Below, piece by piece: positions 55,156 to 62,071 of a stretch of 64,000 nucleotides of DNA. The first letter of the stretch is position 1, and each line of letters starts with the position of its first letter. The DNA comes from Maribacter litoralis (GTDB taxonomy: Bacteria > Bacteroidota > Bacteroidia > Flavobacteriales > Flavobacteriaceae). The notes under the pieces are model-generated. The model was not told where the DNA came from, did not search any database, and saw only the letters and a program-made list of their open reading frames with translations. Location: the NCBI RefSeq assembly GCF_003075045.1, contig NZ_QCZD01000001.1, forward strand, positions 434,001-498,000, read 5' to 3'. A program made the translations under genes and the position numbers.

Positions 55156-55187
55156 TTGGTTTATTATACCGATAACATCTATTTTTG
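55156..55187 (+). promoter_or_regulatory. Bacteroidota-type promoter at the kinase start
   Basis: TTG (55156-55158), 21-base spacer, TATTTTTG (55180-55187). The match is very good, but its last three bases are the TTG codon at which the kinase gene appears to start. Confidence 0.55.
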
Positions 55188-57221
55188 AACAAGCTTTATA
55201 TATATATATCCGCACTTTTTCTACTTTGTTTAAGCTGTGCAAAAACTGAATCCAAAAAAGAGATACAATCAACACCTGTAACAAATGATAGTATTTCCAT
55301 ATGGTCTGCCGAAAGTTATGAGGCGGACTCTAAGAGAAAATTGGAACTACAATATAAAGCTTACCAATTCGCAATAAATTCACCAACAGATTCTTTAAAA
55401 AGTCTACACCTTTCTAATCTCTCTTACAATCAACAATTTATTTCTGACAGTTCATTATACCGACAAATAAATAAAGAAGCAATTTTAGCGAACCAAAAAA
55501 TTAAAGATACCGCTGCTATAGGTGCGATTTATTGGGATTTAGCTTATTTTTTGGAAAATAGAATAGCCTACGATAGTGCGTTTTATTATTACTCAGAAGC
55601 TCTTAACCTTTTCAAACAAATTAATTATATAGATGATGTTGGCTACATGTATTTAAATATGGCCGGTATTCAAATGAAGATTAAAGACTATATTGGTAGT
55701 GAAGCCAATACCGTAAAAGCGATTGAATATTATAAAACATTAGAAAATAATAACCAGCAGTTATATAGAAGTTATAATCTTTTGGGTATAATTTTAACCG
55801 ACTTAAAAGATTATGAAAAATCTTTAGCCTATTATAACGAAGCCTTATTTTACCTTGAAAAAATTCCTAACAGTTATATTGATGAGGCCAGCGTAATAAA
55901 CAATATTGGCGTAACTTATAGAAATTACAAACAATATGACAAGGCTATAGAGAATTTTGAAGAAGTATTAAGCACCAATAATGTTTTAACTAAAAGACCT
56001 AGTTTATATGCGCTAGCCCTAAGTAATTTAGCAACTTCAAAACTCTACAAAAGAGATACTTCTAATGTTCGTACTTTATTTGATCAAGCCATAAAAATTA
56101 AAAAAAAGGAGAATGATTTAGGTAGTATTGCTGCGAGTTATTACAATTATGCAGAATTAGAAGCTTTTGCCCATGACACTACCGCAGCTATCCATAAAGC
56201 AAAAGTGGCAGAAAAATTTGCAATAGAAGGAGAGTCAAATGAGCGTCTATTAAAAACTTGGCAATACCTGGCCATTTTAGACAAGAACAATGCATCAGAT
56301 TATTTCGAAAAATTTACCAAACTTAACGATAGCCTACTAACAGAAGAACGTAAACAACAGAATAAATTTGCCCGAATACGCTTTGAAACCGATGAATTCA
56401 TTGCAGAGAATATTGTATTGGAAAGTGAAAAAGAAGTGCTTTCAAAACAAAAGCAAATTTGGATCGGTATTGCAGCCGGTTTCTTTTTACTAGGGTTATC
56501 AATTTACATTATTATTAATCAACGTGCTAAAAATCAAAAACTAAGATTTGACCAGCAGCAGCAAATCAACAACCAGGAGATTTTTAACTTAATGTTAATG
56601 CAGAAACAAAAAGTTGATGAGGTAAAGAGACTTGAACAAAAAAGAATATCTGAAGAATTGCACGATGGCGTTTTAGGAAAAATGCTTGGCGCTCGTATGA
56701 TACTTACAGGTTTAAATAAACGTGCTACCGACGAAGCTATTCAAGAAAAATCAAAAGCCTTAGGTTCATTACAAGAAATTGAAAATGAAATTAGGTCCAT
56801 ATCTCACGAATTAAGCCATAGTGCATACCAAAAAATAAGCAACTTTACAGATTCTGTAGAAACATTGCTTGCAAATAACCGAAATACCGAGATTAAAACT
56901 ATTTTTCATTTTAATGAAGACGAAAATTGGGATAGCTTGGCCGGTGAAATTAAAATTAATGTATATCGAATAATACAAGAGACATTTCAAAATGCTATTA
57001 AACATGCCAAATGTTCATTTTTTGAAATTACCTTTTACAGAAATGATGAACAGTTCAATGTAATTATGAGCGATAATGGTATAGGTTATAACGTTAATAA
57101 AGGCAGAAAGGGAATAGGAATCAGAAACATTACTTCTAGAATTGACAAACTTAAAGGCACCTTTCATATTGACTCTACCGAAGGTAAAGGCACTACTATT
57201 TCTTTAAATATTCCAATCTAA
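55185..57221 (+). CDS. Lipoprotein-like TPR sensor histidine kinase (HisKA_3 type)
   Basis: 678 residues. The N-terminus MNKLYIYISALFLLCLSC is a lipoprotein-type signal. Residues about 60-400 are tetratricopeptide repeats (e.g. DSAFYYYSEALNLFKQINY, YEKSLAYYNEALFYLEK) on the extracytoplasmic side. One transmembrane helix (about 424-446) is followed by a coiled coil, the HisKA_3 dimerisation helix with H493 in EELHDGVLGKM, and a HATPase_c domain (FQNAIKHAK N-box; DNGIGYN; GIGIRNI). Such kinases pair with LuxR-type regulators, and one follows 75 bases downstream. TTG is the only in-frame start that keeps the signal, but it lies in a promoter box. Confidence 0.9.
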   Translation: MNKLYIYISALFLLCLSCAKTESKKEIQSTPVTNDSISIWSAESYEADSKRKLELQYKAYQFAINSPTDSLKSLHLSNLSYNQQFISDSSLYRQINKEAILANQKIKDTAAIGAIYWDLAYFLENRIAYDSAFYYYSEALNLFKQINYIDDVGYMYLNMAGIQMKIKDYIGSEANTVKAIEYYKTLENNNQQLYRSYNLLGIILTDLKDYEKSLAYYNEALFYLEKIPNSYIDEASVINNIGVTYRNYKQYDKAIENFEEVLSTNNVLTKRPSLYALALSNLATSKLYKRDTSNVRTLFDQAIKIKKKENDLGSIAASYYNYAELEAFAHDTTAAIHKAKVAEKFAIEGESNERLLKTWQYLAILDKNNASDYFEKFTKLNDSLLTEERKQQNKFARIRFETDEFIAENIVLESEKEVLSKQKQIWIGIAAGFFLLGLSIYIIINQRAKNQKLRFDQQQQINNQEIFNLMLMQKQKVDEVKRLEQKRISEELHDGVLGKMLGARMILTGLNKRATDEAIQEKSKALGSLQEIENEIRSISHELSHSAYQKISNFTDSVETLLANNRNTEIKTIFHFNEDENWDSLAGEIKINVYRIIQETFQNAIKHAKCSFFEITFYRNDEQFNVIMSDNGIGYNVNKGRKGIGIRNITSRIDKLKGTFHIDSTEGKGTTISLNIPI

Positions 57222-57296
57222 ATAGAAAGTAATAAATTTGTCAATAATAATAGTTAAGTTAAAAACGTTTAGTAAATTACATTAGAATCACAACTT

Positions 57297-57965
57297 ATGA
57301 ATACTGTAAGAATATTAGCGGTAGATGATCATGAAATGACGGCTCTTGGTTATAAGTATATCCTTGAAGATTCTGAATTTGCTGACTTTAACGTAAAAGT
57401 TGAAATTGCGACAAACTTTGATCAAGGCAAAAGCAAAATAGAAATGTCTAAGAGAGCCGTGCCTTATGATGTTATATTACTCGATATTCAATTGTTTTCC
57501 CCAGAATCTAAAGACCCAAGAACGGGTATTGATTTAGGTATGGTCGCTAGAAAAGAAGTGCCAAAGTCGAAAGTTGTATTTATGTCATCTTACAGTGATA
57601 ATTATAGAATTAACAATATATTTAAAACTGTAAATCCTGATGGATATATGGTGAAATCGGAGATTGATGAAATGTCTCTAAAAACTATGGTAGAAACCAT
57701 TGTTAATGATTCTCCATATTACACAGCCAGTGCATTATCTGCTATTAGACGAAGAATGTCTACTGACATTGTTATAGATGAACAAGACCAAAAAATATTG
57801 TATCATTTATCTCAAGGAATACACACAAGAGACATAGCTCCATTAATTGGCTCTGCAAATACTACCGTAGAAGCGAGAAAAAGGCAGCTAAAAGCACTTT
57901 TTGATGTTAAGAACGGAAACGACCTAGCTTTGATTAACGAGGCTAAAACAAGAGGATTCTTATAA
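57297..57965 (+). CDS. LuxR-type response regulator, partner of the TPR kinase
   Basis: 222 residues. The receiver is complete: acidic pair D10-D11, phosphoacceptor D63 in ILLDIQL, Ser/Thr switch in FMSSYS (about 96-101) and K120 in GYMVKSE. A linker leads to a LuxR-like helix-turn-helix (about 165-222: ILYHLSQGIHTRDIAPLIGSANTTVEARKRQLK, cited in part). The regulator follows the kinase by 75 bases, and a weak TAAATTTG box lies at 57234-57241 between them. The target genes are unknown; the neighbouring peptide and the gene at 58120 are candidates. Confidence 0.93.
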   Translation: MNTVRILAVDDHEMTALGYKYILEDSEFADFNVKVEIATNFDQGKSKIEMSKRAVPYDVILLDIQLFSPESKDPRTGIDLGMVARKEVPKSKVVFMSSYSDNYRINNIFKTVNPDGYMVKSEIDEMSLKTMVETIVNDSPYYTASALSAIRRRMSTDIVIDEQDQKILYHLSQGIHTRDIAPLIGSANTTVEARKRQLKALFDVKNGNDLALINEAKTRGFL

Positions 57966-58017
57966 AACACCCAATTTTCAACTACCTGAATTACAGGAAG
58001 TTAAAATTTTAATTTTC

Positions 58018-58057
58018 ATTTTATAATAATATCCTCTGAAATTCTAAGGTTTTTCTA
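58018..58057 (+). repeat. 40-base upstream element, copy 2 (before the gene at 58120)
   Basis: Identical to 53960-53999 at 31 of 40 ungapped positions, including ATTTTATAA and ATATCCTCTG. It ends 63 bases before the ATG of the unknown gene at 58120. It probably binds a shared regulator. Confidence 0.65.
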
Positions 58058-58119
58058 TATCAGATTATGGAGCTAGAAAAGTATCTTTATGTAAAAGAAT
58101 GCTATAAATTTCTACTCGT

Positions 58120-58758
58120 ATGCCATTTAATTACGAAAATTTTATCAATAATTCAAAATCCGAGTACACCAAGGAAATCATCGGTATAGATGATTTTTTG
58201 AAGTCTTTAGATTTCCATTACTTCTCAGATGTTAAGCTTAATAACAAGCACATCACCTTCAATTCAATAAGTTTGGTATTGGAGATTTCCTGTAATTTAG
58301 ACTTATTGGAATTACTTGCTCATTTTAATACAGATAGATGGGGATATAACGGTAAAGAAAAATCTCCGCTAGAACAAGCTCTAGAAATACTTGATTTACA
58401 AAACAAGTATCATATTGATATTGAAGAACTTACGTTTTTCTTAAATGATACTAGTGTAGTCATAAAGCGTATTTACGACCGAAGTATTGCAACCCAATTA
58501 AACGATATCTTAAAACAAATAGCGTTTAACTATGTGTTTTTGACAAGAGGTCTAACACAGAAACCTTATGAAATTTTTGTCCCAATTTTTGAAGATACCA
58601 TTCAACATATGGACGGCAATGAAGAGGAGTTAAATATTGCACCTAAATCATATTCCGAATTTTGGGGCATATATCTAGACAAAGATGATGAAGCATCTAT
58701 TTATGATGTAAATAAGAATACATATGTAAGTGGAGATTTAGAGTTTTTATCAGAATAA
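58120..58758 (+). CDS. Uncharacterised protein of the kinase/regulator locus
   Basis: 212 residues, no signal peptide or membrane segment, mildly acidic. It has no motif that I recognise. Features are FDFHYFSD-type aromatic patches near 30 (FLKSLDFHYFSDVKL), a helical core (LLELLAHFNTDRWGYNGKEKSPLEQALEILDL, cited in part) and an acidic C-terminus. The 154-base gap upstream carries the same 40-base element as the LytTR gene, which ties it to that locus. Its stop lies within a 16-base perfect hairpin shared with glyA. Confidence 0.6.
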   Translation: MPFNYENFINNSKSEYTKEIIGIDDFLKSLDFHYFSDVKLNNKHITFNSISLVLEISCNLDLLELLAHFNTDRWGYNGKEKSPLEQALEILDLQNKYHIDIEELTFFLNDTSVVIKRIYDRSIATQLNDILKQIAFNYVFLTRGLTQKPYEIFVPIFEDTIQHMDGNEEELNIAPKSYSEFWGIYLDKDDEASIYDVNKNTYVSGDLEFLSE

Positions 58759-58770
58759 AAACTCTAAATC
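58735..58770. terminator. 16-base perfect hairpin between convergent genes
   Basis: Arms 58735-58750 and 58755-58770 are exact complements (GATTTAGAGTTTTTAT), loop CAGA. The stop codon of the gene at 58120 lies in the right arm. It is AT-rich and has no long T-run, so it may act as a bidirectional terminator or as an RNA 3'-end stabiliser for both convergent genes. Confidence 0.7.
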
Positions 58771-58783
58771 ATCCAATTCTTAC

Positions 58784-60058
58784 TTAAGCATTAAAAATAG
58801 GTCTAGTTTTCATCATTTCATTAACCTTACCTCTAACCTCTTTTATTATTGCTTCATTTTCAGGATTCATTATCACCTGATCAATAAAATCTACTACTTT
58901 TTCCATGTCAGATTCGACTAAACCTCTAGTCGTAATTGCTGCTGTTCCAAAACGAATACCAGAAGTAACAAAAGGTGATTTATCATCAAAAGGCACCATA
59001 TTCTTGTTAGCTGTAATATCAGCCAATACTAAAGCTTTCTCAGCATCTTTACCAGAAATATCTTTATTTCTTAAATCAATAAGCATCATATGATTATCTG
59101 TACCATCAGAAATAATATTGTAATCAAGTTTTACAAATGCTTTGGCCATGGCATCGGCATTTTTCTTTACTTGAGCTATATATGTCGCATAAGATTCGGT
59201 CAATGCCTCTCCGAAAGCAATAGCTTTACCTGCAATTACATGCTCTAACGGTCCACCTTGGTTTCCAGGAAAAACAGCCAAATCTAACAATGCAGACATT
59301 TTTCTTAAGTTTCCGTTCTTCAGTTTTATACCAAATGGATTTTCAAAATCCTTACCCATTAATATTAAACCACCTCTTGGTCCTCTTAACGTTTTGTGCG
59401 TTGTAGTAGTAACAATATGGCAATGAGGAATTGGGTCGCTTAAAAGTCCTTTAGCAATTAGACCCGCTGGGTGAGAAATATCAGCAAGTAATATAGCGTT
59501 TACACTATCTGCTATTTTACGAAAACGCTCAAAATCCATATCCCTTGAATATGCAGATGCACCGGCAATAATCAATTTTGGTTGTTCTTTTGTTGCTATT
59601 TCCTGAATTTTATCATAGTCCAACCTTCCAGTCTCCTTATCTACACCATAAAATACCGGGGTATACAATCTTCCAGAAAAATTTACAGGTGACCCGTGAG
59701 TTAAGTGACCTCCATGAGACAAATCAAACCCAAGAATTTTATCTCCTGGTTTTAAACATGCATGATATACGGCTGCATTGGCCTGCGAACCTGAATGTGG
59801 TTGTACATTGGCATATGCCGCCCCAAAAAGCTCCTTAGCTCTATCTATAGCTAATTGCTCTACTTTATCTACAACCTCACAACCTCCGTAATACCTTTTG
59901 CCTGGGTATCCCTCAGCATATTTATTAGTAAGTACAGAACCTTGGGCTTCCATAACTTGTGGACTCGTAAAATTTTCAGAAGCAATTAATTCAATGCCAT
60001 TTATTTGACGTTGCTTCTCTTCTTCTATTAGATTAAAAATAGTGGTATCGCGTTGCAT
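58784..60058 (-). CDS. glyA: Serine hydroxymethyltransferase
   Basis: 424 residues, the usual length. Pyridoxal phosphate enzyme that turns serine and tetrahydrofolate into glycine and methylene-tetrahydrofolate. The PLP Lys is K222 in [14 protein letters not shown]. Other motifs are IASENFTSP (26-34), [13 protein letters not shown] (47-59), PHSGSQAN (87-94) and [12 protein letters not shown]. All are intact. It has a minus-strand TATTTTTG box at 60083-60090 and converges on the unknown gene at 58120. The 246-base gap upstream holds an inverted repeat and the sigma-54-like site of the next gene. Confidence 0.98.
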   Translation of the reverse strand: MQRDTTIFNLIEEEKQRQINGIELIASENFTSPQVMEAQGSVLTNKYAEGYPGKRYYGGCEVVDKVEQLAIDRAKELFGAAYANVQPHSGSQANAAVYHACLKPGDKILGFDLSHGGHLTHGSPVNFSGRLYTPVFYGVDKETGRLDYDKIQEIATKEQPKLIIAGASAYSRDMDFERFRKIADSVNAILLADISHPAGLIAKGLLSDPIPHCHIVTTTTHKTLRGPRGGLILMGKDFENPFGIKLKNGNLRKMSALLDLAVFPGNQGGPLEHVIAGKAIAFGEALTESYATYIAQVKKNADAMAKAFVKLDYNIISDGTDNHMMLIDLRNKDISGKDAEKALVLADITANKNMVPFDDKSPFVTSGIRFGTAAITTRGLVESDMEKVVDFIDQVIMNPENEAIIKEVRGKVNEMMKTRPIFNA

Positions 60059-60133
60059 GTGATATATCTTTTAAATAAGTGGCAAAAATACAAATAGCGC
60101 ACTTAAAGAAATATAAAAAACGAAACAAACGCA

Positions 60134-60157
60134 TAACTTATTTATCAAAATAAGTTA
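60134..60157. repeat. 10-base inverted repeat in the gap between glyA and the gene at 60305
   Basis: TAACTTATTT (60134-60143), loop ATCA, AAATAAGTTA (60148-60157): perfect arms. There is no T-run and both flanking genes start here, so an operator is more likely than a terminator. Confidence 0.4.
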
Positions 60158-60257
60158 ATAACTACAACCTTATTAGGGATTTAGAATTTACTTAAACAAG
60201 CATATCATCGAAAATATACTATTCTACATCCTATATCGTTTAATTAAAACCCTTTTA

Positions 60258-60273
60258 TGGCACGGCTGTTGAA
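60258..60273 (+). promoter_or_regulatory. Sigma-54-like promoter before the gene at 60305
   Basis: TGGCACG (60258-60264), then TTGAA at 60269-60273. GG and the downstream G(A) are separated by exactly ten bases, as in -24/-12 promoters (TGGCACG-N4-TTGCA), with one change (GC to GA) in the -12 element. It is 32 bases before the ATG. Confidence 0.4.
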
Positions 60274-60304
60274 TAGCTACTATAAATTCTAAACAACAAT
60301 AGAC

Positions 60305-61489
60305 ATGAAAAAATTTCTACTTTTTAGTTTTATCGGTCTACTACTTTCTTGTAGTGGAGTTAAAAAAACACAGGAGGCTCTTAATTCTGGAAATTATGAA
60401 GCTGCAATTAACAAGGCAGTGATGAATATTGCAGAAAATAAGACCAAAAAAAGCAATCAGCAATATATTGTTCTTTTAGAGGAAGGATTTAAAAAGAATA
60501 CCGAAAGGGAATTACAACATATTAAATTCCTAGAAAAAGACGGTAATGCTGCTAACTATGAAGAAATTTTCAATACTTATAATAGGTTGAAATCCATTCA
60601 AGAGAGAATTCGTCCTTTATTACCGTTACAGATTCTAGATGAAGGGAGAAGAGCTCAATTCAATTTCAAAAATTATGATGATGAAATAATTGCATCAAAA
60701 AATAATTTATCTGAATTTCTATATAATAAGGGCACTACCCTATTATCGAACGCAAATTATAAATCCGATTATAGAAATGCCTATAGCGACCTTAACTATT
60801 TAAATGAAATTAATCCTAATTACAAAGATGTCGTAGCCAAAATTGACGAAGCTTATTTAAAAGGTTTGGATTATGTAATTGTCAACATGACCAATAATAC
60901 TGATCAGATAATTCCTAAAAGATTAGAAGATGAACTTCTTAACTTGAATACTTATGGTTTAAATACCAATTGGACGGAGTATCATACAAACAGAATTCAA
61001 AATCAACTGTACGATTATCAAATGGAAGTGTCTTTTCAAGACATCAGTATTTCTCCTGAACAAATTAGAGAAAAACAAATAAGTAAGGAAAAACAGATCA
61101 AAGATGGTTATACCTTTGTGGAAGATAGTAACGGTAATGTAGTTTCAGACAGTCTTGGCAATAGTATTAAAGTAGACAAGTTTAAAACTGTACGATGCGA
61201 TTTTTATCAGTTTACCCAATTTAAAAGTGCAAAAGTTACTGGTGTCGTAAGTTTTATCGATTTAAAGAAACAACAAAAAATTAATCAGTACCCACTATCT
61301 AGCCAGTTTGTTTTTGAGCATATTTATGCAAATTATGATGGTGATAAAAGAGCTTTAGATAATGACCTGGTTTCTTTATTACAGTTAGCAAGAGTACCAT
61401 TTCCAAGCAATGAACAAATGGTCTATGATGCGGGTGAAGACTTAAAGAACAACCTTAAAAATATACTGAACAACCAACGATTTAACTAA
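60305..61489 (+). CDS. Uncharacterised lipoprotein with TPR-like N-terminus
   Basis: 394 residues. The signal peptide MKKFLLFSFIGLLLSC ends in a lipobox with Cys at 16. Directly after it comes a TPR-like helix pair (TQEALNSGNYEAAINKAVMNIAENK). The middle is helical (SIQERIRPLLPLQILDEGRRAQFN), with NPNYKDVVAKIDEAYLKG near 180. After about 230 it becomes beta-rich and contains DGYTFVEDSNGNVVSDSLGN. I recognise the general type but no family. A sigma-54-like site lies upstream, and a strong terminator starts at its stop codon. Confidence 0.7.
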   Translation: MKKFLLFSFIGLLLSCSGVKKTQEALNSGNYEAAINKAVMNIAENKTKKSNQQYIVLLEEGFKKNTERELQHIKFLEKDGNAANYEEIFNTYNRLKSIQERIRPLLPLQILDEGRRAQFNFKNYDDEIIASKNNLSEFLYNKGTTLLSNANYKSDYRNAYSDLNYLNEINPNYKDVVAKIDEAYLKGLDYVIVNMTNNTDQIIPKRLEDELLNLNTYGLNTNWTEYHTNRIQNQLYDYQMEVSFQDISISPEQIREKQISKEKQIKDGYTFVEDSNGNVVSDSLGNSIKVDKFKTVRCDFYQFTQFKSAKVTGVVSFIDLKKQQKINQYPLSSQFVFEHIYANYDGDKRALDNDLVSLLQLARVPFPSNEQMVYDAGEDLKNNLKNILNNQRFN

Positions 61490-61520
61490 AAAAATGCCCC
61501 GTAAAAACGGGGCGTTTTTT
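61489..61520. terminator. Bidirectional terminator between the lipoprotein gene and ytxJ
   Basis: GC-rich stem TGCCCCGT/ACGGGGCG with loop AAAA, flanked by an A-tract and a T-tract. Arms extend to 14 bases with one T:G pair. It overlaps the stop codons of both convergent genes. Confidence 0.92.
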
Positions 61521-61914
61521 ATACATATTGTTCTAGATTTATATTCGATATCGATCCATGTGAATCATGAACCACTACTTCACCATTCTTTATAATTAAA
61601 AGTTGAGGAGATTGGTGGGTAATTCCAAATTCTGATGCAACTGCATTTGAAACTTCCCTATGTGCTAATAGGTCTAAAAAGTACATGTCCATTTGACCAT
61701 CTTCCAAATCATAACCACTCTTAAACATGTTCAACACCATTCTACTAATACCGCATGAGGTAGAATGTTTAAATACTAATTGAGGCCTACCCTTTGATGC
61801 TAATTTAATTTCTTTTAATTGTTCAATAGAAGTTAGCGGAACCCAAGGTATATTAGACGAATTGCCTTCTTCACCGTTCTTTGAACCACCAAATAATCCA
61901 CCAAATATTCCCAT
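61519..61914 (-). CDS. ytxJ: Bacillithiol-system redox-active protein YtxJ
   Basis: 131 residues. The N-terminus (GIFGGLFGGSKN) is glycine-rich. The core is a monothiol thioredoxin-fold protein: WVPLTSIEQLKEI, then VFKHSTSCGISRM with the single active Cys C54, then MYFLDLLAHREVSNAVASEFGITHQSPQLLIIKNGEVV. This is the YtxJ/BrxC family, which removes bacillithiol from S-bacillithiolated proteins. The presence of ytxJ suggests that the organism uses bacillithiol as its low-molecular-weight thiol. The gene shares a terminator with the convergent lipoprotein gene. Confidence 0.93.
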   Translation of the reverse strand: MGIFGGLFGGSKNGEEGNSSNIPWVPLTSIEQLKEIKLASKGRPQLVFKHSTSCGISRMVLNMFKSGYDLEDGQMDMYFLDLLAHREVSNAVASEFGITHQSPQLLIIKNGEVVVHDSHGSISNINLEQYV

Positions 61915-62002
61915 AAAATTCTTAATTTAATATTATACTTACTATATAGTACACCTGACTAATTGTCGTTCTTTTTTACGAAACTTACGCCATTTTGTCT
62001 TC

Positions 62003-62023
62003 CAATCTTAATTGGTAAGATTG
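62003..62023 (+). promoter_or_regulatory. Perfect inverted repeat upstream of clpB
   Basis: CAATCTTA (62003-62010), spacer ATTGG, TAAGATTG (62016-62023), 48 bases before the clpB ATG. It could be an operator for heat or stress control. It differs from CIRCE in sequence and spacing. Confidence 0.5.
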
Positions 62024-62071
62024 TTGAAATACCATGTTCAAAAGTATTACAATTAACTAAAATTAGATATA

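Noticed and set aside
58067-58192. A 41-codon ATG frame overlapping the start of the gene at 58120
   Set aside because: It overlaps the larger gene in another frame, has no recognisable start context, and its second half is an out-of-frame reading of that gene.
62003-62023. CIRCE element (HrcA site) before clpB
   Set aside because: CIRCE is TTAGCACTC-N9-GAGTGCTAA; arms and spacing here are different.
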